64,000 nt of DNA from Oceanobacillus halotolerans. Its GTDB lineage: Bacteria; Bacillota; Bacilli; Bacillales; Amphibacillaceae. A model generated the notes under the pieces. It was not told the origin of the DNA. It worked only from the letters and a program-made list of their open reading frames with translations, and searched no databases. The stretch covers positions 124,001 through 188,000 of the forward strand of contig NZ_WIXL01000003.1 of the NCBI RefSeq assembly GCF_010993955.1, read 5' to 3'. Below are positions 36,522-45,616 of the stretch, piece after piece (the first letter of the stretch is position 1; every line of letters begins with the position of its first letter). Position numbers and translations under genes: made by a program.

Positions 36522-36770
36522 TCAATTGGTATTAGGACTCTTTTTATATCCATAACTGAAACAGACTAACCCAATAATCAAAAAAAGTGGAACAAAAGTA
36601 TTATCAAATAAGCCACTACCTTCTACTTCTGGGACTCCACCTGTCATAGTTCCAGCATAAAAGCCTGCACGAACGATACTAGTAGCAAGGATCGAAAAAC
36701 CATTTTCTAATGTATACAAAAATCCTGACATAATAATAAAGATGATTCCAGTAACTTTATAAAAATCCAT
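36522..36770 (-). CDS. Two-helix membrane protein, hypothetical
   Basis: An 82-residue protein with hydrophobic segments near residues 6-35 and 55-75, separated by a polar loop. No motif is recognised. GGAGGG precedes the ATG at suitable spacing. Lies between the CXXC-20-CXXC gene and the three-helix protein gene, probably co-transcribed with both. Confidence 0.65.
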   Translation of the reverse strand: MDFYKVTGIIFIIMSGFLYTLENGFSILATSIVRAGFYAGTMTGGVPEVEGSGLFDNTFVPLFLIIGLVCFSYGYKKSPNTN

Positions 36771-36806
36771 CTAGCACCCTCCTCCCTCATTAGTACCTAA
36801 ACATAC

Positions 36807-37106
36807 CTACCATAGTGGTTCTTCTTCATTTGCTAATTTAATCCAAAATGGGTAAAGGCCAATCACTATCACAAAAGATACGAGTATACCTCCCAATGTC
36901 CATAATGGCGAAAGATCAAACAGGAGAGTAACTAGCATAATGATAGGCGCAAGGAAAGAAAAGAAAGCACCTAATTTCCGTGTTTTAGCAGTCATATATT
37001 GCTTTTTCCCACAATCCGGACAAACCATTACCGTACCTAATGTAAAAAGCTTTCGAAACGTTTTTTTCCAAGTCCAGGTTTTTCCACAACTTTGGCATGT
37101 TGGCAT
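36807..37106 (-). CDS. CXXC-20-CXXC family protein, copy 1
   Basis: A 99-residue protein: CQSCGKTW, then about 20 residues, then CPDCGKKQY, followed by two membrane helices and a short tail ending in NEEEPLW. This is the CXXC-20-CXXC family of Bacillales, presumed zinc-ribbon proteins anchored in the membrane. The function is unknown. A close paralogue at 50908 has the same length and the same NEEEP tail. Confidence 0.87.
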   Translation of the reverse strand: MPTCQSCGKTWTWKKTFRKLFTLGTVMVCPDCGKKQYMTAKTRKLGAFFSFLAPIIMLVTLLFDLSPLWTLGGILVSFVIVIGLYPFWIKLANEEEPLW

Positions 37107-37222
37107 TTTGTTATTCCCCCCTGCTTAACTCTATATTTTCCTCATCTCTTATGTGGCAATCCATTTCTTCCTTTCTTTAGAAATATTTCATCACTAAATC
37201 GACCATTCAAAGATTAGTCTTT

Positions 37223-37900
37223 TTATTTCCTAAATGACATGATTTTCAAAATGAATTGCATAAATTCCTCGAATGATGAAAAATACTTATTCTGTTGGTT
37301 ATACCACTTGCGGACCGTTTCTACTAACCAAAAAGGAATAGATTTTCCATCAACTAAATGATAGTATTCATCATAGGCCTTTTTCAAATGCTCCCATCGA
37401 AAATCATTCCCTGGCTGTATATATTCTGATACATCAATTATTTTTGCTCTATTGTTTTGTAGTAAAATATTTTTTAAATGAATGTCTCGTGGATTTAATC
37501 CTTTTTTACGTACATATTCTCTTGCATCCTCCACATCTTTTATAACCTGACTTGGAATATGAATTCCTTTGAGGAGACAATCATAGAGAGTTGGTCCTTC
37601 TTCATAACTTAGCACGAGGTATTTATCGTAAGCAGTAAAACAAGTTGGAAAGTATGGGGAATTTCCTAATATACTATAAATGTTTTCTTCTACTTTTATC
37701 TTGGATACTTTGTCCTCTGCATATATTTTAAATGCATAAGCTGGAGCGTCAAGGGATTGGAAAACGGCTGCATCTGTTCCAACACCAACACACTTCAGGT
37801 TATCGGCGTCACCATAAATGGTGACAGGTTCATTATTTGGATTTGAATAAACGGTAATCTGGGAAAGAGAATGAATTGCTATCTCCCATTGATTGTCCAT
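37223..37900 (-). CDS. Protein kinase-fold protein (YrzF-like)
   Basis: A 225-residue protein that keeps the outline of a small Ser/Thr protein kinase. The lysine is in YAFKIY (about residue 57), the catalytic-loop-like sequence is GLNPRDIHLKNIL (134-146) with Asp at the expected place, and the metal Asp is in AKIIDVSEY. It resembles the B. subtilis YrzF/YbdM group. No transmembrane or receptor part is present. Targets are unknown. A single-gene unit. Confidence 0.78.
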   Translation of the reverse strand: MDNQWEIAIHSLSQITVYSNPNNEPVTIYGDADNLKCVGVGTDAAVFQSLDAPAYAFKIYAEDKVSKIKVEENIYSILGNSPYFPTCFTAYDKYLVLSYEEGPTLYDCLLKGIHIPSQVIKDVEDAREYVRKKGLNPRDIHLKNILLQNNRAKIIDVSEYIQPGNDFRWEHLKKAYDEYYHLVDGKSIPFWLVETVRKWYNQQNKYFSSFEEFMQFILKIMSFRK

Positions 37901-37965
37901 ACCTTTTCTCCCTTCACTTTATGTTATGCTGCATCTATACGAATACTTGTTAGATTCCTCTAAAA

Positions 37966-38262
37966 TTACGGCTGCCTGAAACCACCTGTTCCTATAAGAA
38001 ACACAATTAGATAAAAAGCTAATGCTAAGGAATTTATTACTAGTAAGCTTATTCTTACACTACCCTTAATGCCGAACCATCCAGCTATAATTCCCAATAC
38101 TCCAAATACAAAGGGGAAAAACAAACTTATATTTATAACGAAGACAAACAATTCATCGCTCCATAGTAAGGTAATTGTGACTATGAAAAAGACTTGAGAT
38201 AATAAGCTAAAACACTTTTCGATAGGTTTTGAATTCGTTTTTATTATAGGATCTTTTCGCAT
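37966..38262 (-). CDS. Three-helix membrane protein, hypothetical
   Basis: A 98-residue protein with a basic N-terminus (MRKDPIIKTNSKPIEK) and three hydrophobic segments. I recognise no family. The binding site is not obvious, so the start is uncertain. It stands alone between the kinase-like gene and a repeat block. Confidence 0.5.
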   Translation of the reverse strand: MRKDPIIKTNSKPIEKCFSLLSQVFFIVTITLLWSDELFVFVINISLFFPFVFGVLGIIAGWFGIKGSVRISLLVINSLALAFYLIVFLIGTGGFRQP

Positions 38263-38329
38263 ACGTTGTTGTCTTCTACGTCACATAATCTATATTATGT
38301 GCAATAAGCGATTTTTAGAGCGTTTACCC

Positions 38330-38450
38330 GTTCCGGAAATACACTTCGCTTTCCGCGGGTGGCTGATGAGCCTCCTCGAGCTTTCCGCTCTGCGGGGTCT
38401 CACCTAGGCCATTATTCCCGCAGGAGTCTCCGTGTATTTCCTCCACTGAT
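38330..38450. repeat. Long palindromic Bacillaceae repeat, second locus, left half
   Basis: CGGAAATACACTTCGCTTTC at the left and GGAGTCTCCGTGTATTTCC at the right pair with each other, the uninterrupted version of the repeat at 1256-1502. The inner part reads CCGCTCTGCGGGGTCTCACC. The two inserted modules of the first locus are missing here. Confidence 0.8.
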
Positions 38451-38491
38451 ATGATCAACATTTCCTATAAATATTGTGTTTATACGATAGT

Positions 38492-38812
38492 TGATTGGAG
38501 CGTAGGACAGTCGACTACTGCGGAAAAAACAACAGCTGAAGATCCCACAGGAAGCGGTTTTTGCTTCCGATGTCTAGCTACAGTGCCTACCCCCTCGAGG
38601 TCTTAAGTCAATCCTCATCACGGGCACAAAATGCCACGCCGAGGCTCGGCTTAAGCTTGTCGGGGGTAACCAAGGCACTTCCGCTTTTCTATAGAGGAAG
38701 CTAAAAGCGTTGTCCGCGGGTAAAGAAGACACTGTGAAAACGTAAAGTTTGAACAGATGTCGCACTTATGCCCGTGGTGAAAGCGACTGTCCGAAGTGGA
38801 AATCAACGGCGC
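38492..38812. repeat. Long Bacillaceae repeat, second locus, with nested M3 (short form) and M1
   Basis: Matches 1545-1800, with the nested short structured element at about 38582-38680. It also carries the M1 module (38719-38777, inverted relative to 1291-1348), which is absent from the right half of the first locus. Thus the same outer repeat holds different insertions at the two sites. Confidence 0.8.
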
Positions 38813-38816
38813 TAAT

Positions 38817-38942
38817 TTATTGCGCATTATCCATCTTATATGCATGACGTTCCATACTAGAAAGCAACAATCTCTTAGAAAACAGCCTTATTATAAAATA
38901 GTAACTCAAGATAAGACAAGTTAGCACAACAAGCCAAATCAT
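38817..38942 (-). CDS. Small single-helix membrane protein
   Basis: A 41-residue protein missed by length filters: one hydrophobic segment (MIWLVVLTCLILSYYFII) followed by a basic tail. AGAGGTGA lies upstream of the ATG at 38940-38942. The stop lies just inside the edge of the neighbouring repeat. The function is unknown; coding status rests on the binding site and amino-acid composition. Confidence 0.5.
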   Translation of the reverse strand: MIWLVVLTCLILSYYFIIRLFSKRLLLSSMERHAYKMDNAQ

Positions 38943-38976
38943 GATGATATCTCACCTCTTTGGATGATTCTTTTAG

Positions 38977-39321
38977 TTACGAATCAACTTTCCACCATTT
39001 TCCAAATGAAAAAATAGGTAAATAGATAGCTGAAATAGCTCCAACAATTGCCGCAACAAACAAAGAAATTCCATAAGGAGATGGGATTAAAGCAATAAGT
39101 AGCGTTATCAGTATAAAAAGTAAATCTAACAGTATGATTCTACTCTTTTTGGTAGACTTAGTCTTGATGTTTTTATACACTAATAATGCTACTCCTATTG
39201 TAAAAATGAAAGAATGCCATATGAACATAAACGTATCCTTGGGATGAATACTAAGGTAACTGACATAAGAACAAACTATCAGAATATAGCCCCACCTTGT
39301 CTTCGAGATAAGACTCAACAA
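38977..39321 (-). CDS. Four-helix membrane protein, hypothetical
   Basis: A 114-residue protein with about four hydrophobic segments. No family is recognised. The start is TTG at 39321 (or the TTG next to it), behind AGGTGGTGA. The downstream 41-residue gene may be co-transcribed. The function is unknown. Confidence 0.6.
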   Translation of the reverse strand: MLSLISKTRWGYILIVCSYVSYLSIHPKDTFMFIWHSFIFTIGVALLVYKNIKTKSTKKSRIILLDLLFILITLLIALIPSPYGISLFVAAIVGAISAIYLPIFSFGKWWKVDS

Positions 39322-39464
39322 ATCACCACCTACAAAAGTAACCCATTAACTAGAAATCTTGGGATAAATCGATCAGCCAGCCTGAAAAACAAGCAAAATA
39401 ATAAAGTTTCCCATTTTTCATGTACTCTTCATTTAGTTTAACAGCATTTAGAAATGCGTACCAG

Positions 39465-39776
39465 AGCAAAAGCGCAAGCGCCTTGATCACCCCTGATTAG
39501 AAAACTTGGCTTGTCGCCAAGTGGCGAAAGCCTTAGTTGCACTTATGCAGTAAGAAAGTTTTTCTTATCTGCCAAGCATAAGCCAAGCCCCGACGTAGCG
39601 TTTTTTGCCACAAAGAGGATCGACTTATGACCTCGAGGGGGGGGGAGGCGCTGGCCGATGAAAACGCCACGTCCTGTGGCTTCATCGGCACTAGGACGTC
39701 CTGTCCATCGAAGCTGGACGTGGCCTTTCCTATATAAGACAGTAATGAGGCCAACTTTTTATATCTTTTAAAAAAG
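39465..39776 (+). repeat. Structured dispersed repeat M3, copy D, with an M2 insertion
   Basis: All stems of copy A are present. About 60 bp containing CACGTCCTGTGG and GGACGTCCTGTCC interrupt the right arm near 39650-39712, just past GAGGCGCTGG. The insertion is the ACAGGACGT module in reverse orientation. The right end again is TGAGGCCAACTTTTT. Confidence 0.85.
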
Positions 39777-39993
39777 ACACACAAAAAATAACGTGTGTCT
39801 TAAGCTACTATTATAAAGTTTACTCATTCGATGGGAGTTCGACTTGACAGGACGTGCTAACGCTGACGTTGCCACAGGACAAGGAAAGCTACAACAGCGA
39901 CACACCGCACGCAGCAAAAGCGTTTTTCTTTTGTGAGGATGTCACGTTTTAGTCGGCCTGCCAGTTAACATGTAATAAAATTTCCATACCTTT
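39777..39993. other. Intergenic stretch with a free-standing M2-like module
   Basis: TTGACAGGACGTGC and CCACAGGACAAGG near 39841-39885 form one module copy outside the larger repeats. AAAGACACACAAAAAATAACGTGTGTCTTAA (39772-39801) is a terminator-like hairpin. No gene is seen. Confidence 0.5.
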
Positions 39994-40932
39994 CTATCGA
40001 ATTGCACCATGTGGCAGGATAGCATGTACCCCTTTTGCTCCATTTACCACTTGGGTCACATGGAGGTCCACAACAGTACTTGCTAATGCCAAGGCCTCTG
40101 TTTTCTTAATATCATATAGATGTTGCATCCATACTACCATTTCGTCTAAGGCAACCGCTGCAGCTTCATTAAGATCTTCGTTAAAGCCAAATGTCACCCA
40201 TCCAGCTGGGGTCCATGCGCGTGGCATTGTGAGTTCCATGTCGTCATGAAGTTTAAACGTAATATCTACTAAATCCATTGGTGCTTCAATTGCTGTTCCT
40301 GAAACTTCGCCATCTCCTTGTACAGCATGACCATCCCCGGTATAGAACAGTGCACCGTCTACAGCAATTGGTAAGAACAAGCTACTACCTCTGACCAATT
40401 CCTTACAATCAATATTTCCTCCACAATACCGTGGTGGTCGTGTCGAGTGAACACCTGGTTCAGCCGGTGTTACTCCCATTAATCCCATAAATGGTTCTAA
40501 TCCAACATGAAGATCGCGGCCTCCAATCCGTGTGGTGCCAGACATCGTTTGTGCGTCTAACTCCCAATCTACTTGTATTTTCTCTTGATCTACCAATCCT
40601 AGTTTCTCATTTTGCCAGTTTGGAATACCACCAGCCCAGTTTGTTCCATACCAACCAGGTGTAAGCTCATTTAAACGAACTTCTAACACCATCCCTTTCT
40701 TCGCTCCATTTATAGCGATAGGACCGATAATAGGATGACCTTTTTGTTCATTCTTTATCCTTGTCTCGATGTGAACACGTTCTTCCCCTTTTGCTTTTGA
40801 ATAGCAGGATTGGATGTCTGGTGTCGTTAATTGAACAGTATCACCAGAATTCACATTCAAAATAGGTTGATAATCTTTACTGAATGAACTATGTAGATTG
40901 TAAGATGTTAAGTCTACTTTATGGATCATCAT
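39994..40932 (-). CDS. Acetamidase/formamidase family protein
   Basis: A 312-residue amidase of the FmdA/AmdA family, which hydrolyses formamide or acetamide to ammonia and the acid. Typical segments are GPIAINGAKKGMVLEV, NIDCKELVRGSSLFLPI, ALFYTGDGHAVQGDGEVSGTAIE and MPRAWTP. The enzyme is cytoplasmic. ATG at 40932 is used because AAGGAG lies six bases before it; the upstream start at 40968 has no site. It faces the M42 peptidase gene across a shared promoter region. Confidence 0.9.
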   Translation of the reverse strand: MMIHKVDLTSYNLHSSFSKDYQPILNVNSGDTVQLTTPDIQSCYSKAKGEERVHIETRIKNEQKGHPIIGPIAINGAKKGMVLEVRLNELTPGWYGTNWAGGIPNWQNEKLGLVDQEKIQVDWELDAQTMSGTTRIGGRDLHVGLEPFMGLMGVTPAEPGVHSTRPPRYCGGNIDCKELVRGSSLFLPIAVDGALFYTGDGHAVQGDGEVSGTAIEAPMDLVDITFKLHDDMELTMPRAWTPAGWVTFGFNEDLNEAAAVALDEMVVWMQHLYDIKKTEALALASTVVDLHVTQVVNGAKGVHAILPHGAIR

Positions 40933-41070
40933 GCTCCACTCCTTGATAGATGTAATTTGTATCATCATATTACGCTTTTGTTAATTAATCAATTAAAATC
41001 ATTTGAATTGTACAAAAAGTATGTTTTATGGCAAACTATAAGAAATATCAAAATAATGGAGGAAAACTAA

Positions 41071-42144
41071 ATGTTTAAAACAGAGTTCTTACACCAACTA
41101 AAAGAACTTGCAAGTATCCAAGGAACACCAGGTCAGGAAATGAATGTCGTCAAAGCACTTGTCGAAGGGTTTAAACCACATGCTGATAAAGTTGAAGTGG
41201 ACAAGATGGGAAATGTGTATTCTTATTTAGAAGGAAACAAGCCAGGACCTACAACGATGGTATCCGCTCATTCCGATGAAATTGGCTGTGTCGTCCAAGA
41301 CATTGATGACAATGGATTTATCCGTATTGAAAAAACTGGCGGAGTGCTTGAAGCATTATTAGTGGGACGAAAAGTGAATGTAAATGGTCACTTTGGTGTT
41401 GTTGGTGTAAAAGCAGGTCATTTGCAAACACCGGAAGAACGAAAAAAACAGCCAGAACTAAACGAATTGTATGTAGATGTTGGTGTCCGCTCCAGTGAAG
41501 AAGTGGCAGAAATGGGAATTAAAATAGGAGATCCCATTACATATATAAGTGACATCGAACAATTTAGCAATGAGGATTTAATATGCGGGAAAGCAATCGA
41601 TAATAGAAGCTGTTGTGTTCTCCTTATTGAGCTTTTTAAAGCACTCGAAAAACGGGAATTCAGTGGTACATTAGTTGGTGTAGTAACCGTGCAGGAAGAA
41701 GTCGGATTACGTGGCGCGAAAGTGGCAACCTATAAAATTAATCCAGATGTTGCTTTTGTTATCGATACCATTCCATGTGCAGATACACCAGATAGTATCG
41801 GAACATTACCAGTTGGTATTGGCAAAGGACCAGTAATCCCTGCATTAGCTGGGAGCTCGGTTCGTGGAAATATTATGGCACCACAAATAAAAGAACTAAT
41901 TATTGATCATGCAGAAAAAGCGAACATCCCATACCAATTAGCAGCATTACCTGGTGCAACATCAGACGTATCAGCTGTTCATCTAGAACGAGAAGGGGTT
42001 GTAGCTGGTGCAATAACATTCCCACGTCGTTATTCCCACTCCCCAGTAGAAGTAGCTGATTTGAATGACTTTGAAAAAGGACTTGTCTTACTCAAATCCT
42101 TAATCAATGATAATGACAACTGGGGTGACTTGGATTTTGTTTAA
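41071..42144 (+). CDS. M42 family metallopeptidase
   Basis: A 357-residue dinuclear metal aminopeptidase (glutamyl aminopeptidase/FrvX-like). The metal ligands are visible in VSAHSDEIG (H67, D69), ICGKAIDNRS, the catalytic pair in VQEEVGLRG, VIDTIPC and RYSHSPVE. It trims N-terminal residues from small peptides in the cytoplasm. The start has GGAGG. Divergent from the formamidase gene; a strong terminator follows. Confidence 0.93.
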   Translation: MFKTEFLHQLKELASIQGTPGQEMNVVKALVEGFKPHADKVEVDKMGNVYSYLEGNKPGPTTMVSAHSDEIGCVVQDIDDNGFIRIEKTGGVLEALLVGRKVNVNGHFGVVGVKAGHLQTPEERKKQPELNELYVDVGVRSSEEVAEMGIKIGDPITYISDIEQFSNEDLICGKAIDNRSCCVLLIELFKALEKREFSGTLVGVVTVQEEVGLRGAKVATYKINPDVAFVIDTIPCADTPDSIGTLPVGIGKGPVIPALAGSSVRGNIMAPQIKELIIDHAEKANIPYQLAALPGATSDVSAVHLEREGVVAGAITFPRRYSHSPVEVADLNDFEKGLVLLKSLINDNDNWGDLDFV

Positions 42145-42203
42145 GCAACAACCTATTGCCAAATTTGTATTTACATGTAAGATTGAAAATAAATTGCATA
42201 ACA

Positions 42204-42233
42204 AAAAGTACCTCATCGACGAGGTACTTTTTT
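42204..42233 (+). terminator. Terminator of the M42 peptidase gene
   Basis: AAAAGTACCTC, ATCGAC loop, GAGGTACTTTTTT: a perfect nine-base stem with a T-tract. Confidence 0.92.
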
Positions 42234-42430
42234 GTAAGAACGGAACCATTGTCCTGAAATAGTACAATAAAAGTGATAGGTGTTGCAGTAAAAAACTCCT
42301 TCTTTCGTTAAAGTACCTGTTTAAATTGAAAGTAACACTTTCGCAATTTTCAATACATAATACGAAAAGTGTGCATGAATCCGTTTATATGATGAATTAA
42401 TTCTAATCTAACAAACTCAAATTTGACAAC

Positions 42431-42745
42431 CTACTTTCTCATTTTGTCACGGTATACCATCAAAGTAATGGCATTTAAGATGATCGTGACTATGAGAAGA
42501 ACGGATGAAACGAGCATCACAGCACCCCTAGTATCCATTAGATCGGACCAATCCTCAAGGTTAACTAGATAATGGCCATAGATTATCTGGAAATATAGCG
42601 AAACGGCACAAGCACTAATGCTTATAATGGAGAGAGGAACCCAATTCCAATGATCATGATTTTTATATTGCATAAGATTAACAATAGGAAATACCCAAGC
42701 AATTAGACCAAGTACGAGACTACCAAGGTTAAGTAAACCCATCAT
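42431..42745 (-). CDS. Membrane protein, hypothetical
   Basis: A 104-residue protein with three hydrophobic segments and a central acidic loop (VNLEDWSDLMDTRG). No known family. ATG at 42745 follows a GGGGGG tract eight bases away; the upstream in-frame start gives an unlikely basic extension. Possibly in one unit with the gene at 42813. Confidence 0.6.
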   Translation of the reverse strand: MMGLLNLGSLVLGLIAWVFPIVNLMQYKNHDHWNWVPLSIISISACAVSLYFQIIYGHYLVNLEDWSDLMDTRGAVMLVSSVLLIVTIILNAITLMVYRDKMRK

Positions 42746-42812
42746 GTTCAAAACCCCCCCTTTCCTCTTTTGTTTCTTCATTCTTGGTTCAGCAATTCTG
42801 CTCTTTTTTACT

Positions 42813-43625
42813 TTACTGTTTCACTCGTGCCATAAATAAATACCCAATCACCCCAAGCAGCCGGATCTTATCCTGTTTGGAAAGCTTATCTGACAACTCT
42901 ACAATATCATTATGCGTATCCCTGAATATATCTGTGTATTCGTGAGGAAACTTTCCGTTGTAAAAGTAAGCCCATTGATTACCTGCTTCATCATTCCAGC
43001 TAAAGTCTCCAGACAAACCGGATGCTTTGATAGAGAGAATCGGGTCTTCCTTTTCGTTAAACAACTTGCCTTTAATATGAAATAACGCCTTCAGTTCCTC
43101 CTGTATGTATGTGCCAATCCCCTTATTCTCCTGGTCAAAAATCGTTAGCTTCACCTGCTTCAACCAGCCTTTTTTCTGGAATGTGAATTGGGTTTCGCCA
43201 TCATGGTATATAAATCCGTAAGTTAACGGAAAGAGTTCAAGCATCGACTCGTTAAAAATACGAAATGGATACACCCACCACGGAATATTCAACGGCTTCA
43301 CCATACCAATAAATTTCCCATCCTTCTCAAAAAGCAGTAACCTTGGTGTAAACCCCACATCCTTTTTAATCACTACATGATTCAGGTCGAGTACCCGCTG
43401 CTCTGAATGGGGAATGTCAATATCCTTTACCTTTTTGTAATGGGAACGGCTCATGATAATAATGGTGAAAACCAATCCAAGCGGGAATAGGAAAAACAGC
43501 ATTTCCAGCCATTCCCCTGTTGTTTCGGGTGTCTGAAATAGCGACCACCCAACGATGATCAGTATAACGAATCCTAAAAAGACATATCCTAGCTTTTCCC
43601 GCCGCTTGTACATTTCTGCAATCAA
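42813..43625 (-). CDS. Membrane-anchored hypothetical protein
   Basis: A 270-residue protein. Two hydrophobic segments lie near residues 13-30 and 38-58, followed by a hydrophilic domain that ends at a short hydrophobic tail (LLGVIGYLFMARV). The domain contains beta-rich stretches with repeated Trp and Phe and could belong to the tubby-like/LOR group; this is only a guess. The TTG at 43625 follows GGGGGG; an internal ATG four codons on is an alternative. It may be co-transcribed with the gene at 42431. Confidence 0.65.
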   Translation of the reverse strand: MIAEMYKRREKLGYVFLGFVILIIVGWSLFQTPETTGEWLEMLFFLFPLGLVFTIIIMSRSHYKKVKDIDIPHSEQRVLDLNHVVIKKDVGFTPRLLLFEKDGKFIGMVKPLNIPWWVYPFRIFNESMLELFPLTYGFIYHDGETQFTFQKKGWLKQVKLTIFDQENKGIGTYIQEELKALFHIKGKLFNEKEDPILSIKASGLSGDFSWNDEAGNQWAYFYNGKFPHEYTDIFRDTHNDIVELSDKLSKQDKIRLLGVIGYLFMARVKQ

Positions 43626-43664
43626 AACATACCCCCCCTTTCCATTAAGCTTTTCTCTTTTGAA

Positions 43665-43760
43665 TCATGGCAAAATAAAAAGATCACAGGTACAAATAAA
43701 AATGATAGATAATAGAGAAAAGTTTCGAAGGATGACCGCTAAATATACCAATAGCTTCAT
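43665..43760 (-). CDS. Very small hydrophobic peptide, possible gene
   Basis: A 31-residue hydrophobic peptide (MKLLVYLAVIL at the start) behind a perfect AGGAGG site at ideal spacing. Its stop is 39 bases before the start of the gene at 43625. The good binding site argues for translation; the short length and lack of known relatives argue for caution. Confidence 0.4.
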   Translation of the reverse strand: MKLLVYLAVILRNFSLLSIIFICTCDLFILP

Positions 43761-43795
43761 GTGAATCCTCCTATCTTATTAGCGGTAATTTGCCT

Positions 43796-44410
43796 TCAAT
43801 CGAGCAACTTATCTGGATCTACTTCCCGTTTTAATTCCACAAAATCCCTTGTATAGGAATACGCATTACCTGCCAAACGGCCCAGTGGCTTTAATATATC
43901 ATGATTTATTTTATATGGATCCATATACAACCCATCCTCTATCCGAAAATGAACAACACGACCTAGTACCATATCGTTTTTCCCAACTGGAATCACTTGC
44001 TCTAAGGTGCATTCCATATGAATTGGAGCTTCTTTCACTGCCATGCAATCTAACATTGTTGCTTGGACTGGCGTTAACCCAGCCTCCGCAAATTCACTCA
44101 CATCGGCACGAAAATCTGCAGCAGTATGATGCATGGCACGCGCAATATCCTCGGTCACAATATTAATCGTAAACTCCCGGTGCTGTTCGATGTTTATTAG
44201 TGTGTCCTTCTTTTTCCCATTCCGCTTTCCAATCGAAAACATGATGGTTGGGGGTTCACTGGAAACTGGTGTAAAAAAGCTAAATGGTGCTAGATTATCG
44301 ATTCCTGTTTTGCTTTTAGTTGCAACAAAGGCGATTGGACGTGGCACCACCGTTCCTGACAATAATTTATACACTTCTTTTGATGTACAATCCGTTGTAC
44401 TTATTTCCAT
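43796..44410 (-). CDS. Flavin reductase family protein (FMN-binding split barrel)
   Basis: A 204-residue protein with the split-barrel pattern of the DIM6/NTAB group: PRPIAFVATKSKTGIDNLAPFSFFTPVSS near the N-terminus and HTAADFRADVSEF in the middle. It probably binds FMN and transfers reducing power to, or from, a partner enzyme. No such oxygenase is beside it. The ATG follows AGGAGG-like sequence. Monocistronic. Confidence 0.87.
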   Translation of the reverse strand: MEISTTDCTSKEVYKLLSGTVVPRPIAFVATKSKTGIDNLAPFSFFTPVSSEPPTIMFSIGKRNGKKKDTLINIEQHREFTINIVTEDIARAMHHTAADFRADVSEFAEAGLTPVQATMLDCMAVKEAPIHMECTLEQVIPVGKNDMVLGRVVHFRIEDGLYMDPYKINHDILKPLGRLAGNAYSYTRDFVELKREVDPDKLLD

Positions 44411-44661
44411 TGGAAAGTTCCTCCTTCACCCTACTAACCGAGACCTAATTTATTTAAATACGTAACAATTCCATCTTTTATGTCTTTTTAATCATAGCAA
44501 TCTATTTTTTTGGAAGCAAATAGGCCGGTTTACATGGACGATAACTCTACAATGTTAAACTCAATCACAAAACAAGGATTTTTGTAGAGATGTGTCATAG
44601 TCATTACTTTTTTTAGTCGGGATACGCTATAATTATAAATAGCATAAAGGAGGTGAAAATC

Positions 44662-45174
44662 ATGGAACAAAAAATTATGGGTATGTTGGAAAAAATCATG
44701 GACAAACTGGAAGAACACGATCAACGATTTATAGCAATTGACGAACGGTTTGAACGCATTGAAGCAAAGCTAGATGAGCATGATCGTCGTTTTGAGGCAA
44801 TTGACAAACGACTCGAAGCTATTGATCGTCACTTTGAGGCAATTGACGAGCGGTTCGAAGCTATTGATCAGCGGTTTGATAGTATTGAAGCGAAATTAGA
44901 TGAGCACGATCAACAATTTGTAAGCATCAACCAACGATTAGACAATGTTGAAATGAGATTAGATGATCATTGTCAATTATTAAACGCCATACAATCTGGT
45001 CAAGAATACTTAAAAGCCGAATTTGATGGAATGAATGTCTCCCATACCAAAGAATTTAATTCTTTAAAGGAAGCGAATAAAGACATCAATGTAAATCTTG
45101 AACTATTACGTAATGATACGTGGGATAATAAAGTGGATATCCGTCGTATGAAAAATACTATGGGGATGAATTAA
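44662..45174 (+). CDS. Coiled-coil protein with heptad repeats
   Basis: A 170-residue protein, mostly a coiled coil made of repeated heptads of the type ERFEAID (about residues 17-105) followed by a shorter helical tail. The repeat in protein is matched by a 21-base repeat in the DNA. It resembles the proteins at 7600 and 58950, which share the basic design. The start at 44662 has a near-perfect AAAGGAGGTG; GTG at 44653 lies inside this site. The function is unknown. Confidence 0.75.
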   Translation: MEQKIMGMLEKIMDKLEEHDQRFIAIDERFERIEAKLDEHDRRFEAIDKRLEAIDRHFEAIDERFEAIDQRFDSIEAKLDEHDQQFVSINQRLDNVEMRLDDHCQLLNAIQSGQEYLKAEFDGMNVSHTKEFNSLKEANKDINVNLELLRNDTWDNKVDIRRMKNTMGMN

Positions 45175-45616
45175 CCTATATGAGTACAAGCCACCTAAGT
45201 GAAAAAGTATTTCAACATATCTACTCTAATCATGCTACGAACTTTACTCCATTATCATTCTTCTATAGTCTCATCATCGCTCACAGGTGGCTATTTGCGC
45301 CAAAATCCATCAGATAGTGACATGAACATACGCTTGTTCACTTTACTCAACTAAATCATGTATAATTACATACTACCTGATCATAAATAAAACCATTACT
45401 AGATCCAAATGTTGGACGAGGCGACTTTTGTTTGAAAATCACAAGAACAAATCCTTTTAAATGGCATTGTACCACCCACCTTTTTCCTTTAACGATATAT
45501 TCTTAATCTTACCACATTCACTGCATCATACGCTAAGTGTGTTATACTAGCAACTATGATTTCAATCAACAAATAGCAGTCCACGACTCGGGATATCGGA
45601 AATTGGGGGATACAAT
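45175..45616. other. Intergenic stretch without recognised gene
   Basis: AGCCACCTAAGTG (45189) and CACAGGTGGCT (45285) could close a 100 bp stem, but the interior is unstructured by eye. No T-tract follows, and I see no open frame with a binding site. Confidence 0.35.

Noticed and set aside
38574-38845. Two minus-strand ORFs in the repeat block at 38.6-38.8 kb
   Set aside because: Both lie in sequence that is nearly identical to the non-coding repeat at 1.6 kb; frames are not conserved between the two copies.
39533-39784. 83-codon ORF over structured repeat copy D
   Set aside because: It depends on the module insertion in this copy; other copies of the element do not keep the frame.
45189-45295. 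Long-range stem between AGCCACCT and AGGTGGCT as a non-coding RNA
   Set aside because: Only the closing stem pairs; the interior shows no clear structure, promoter or terminator.
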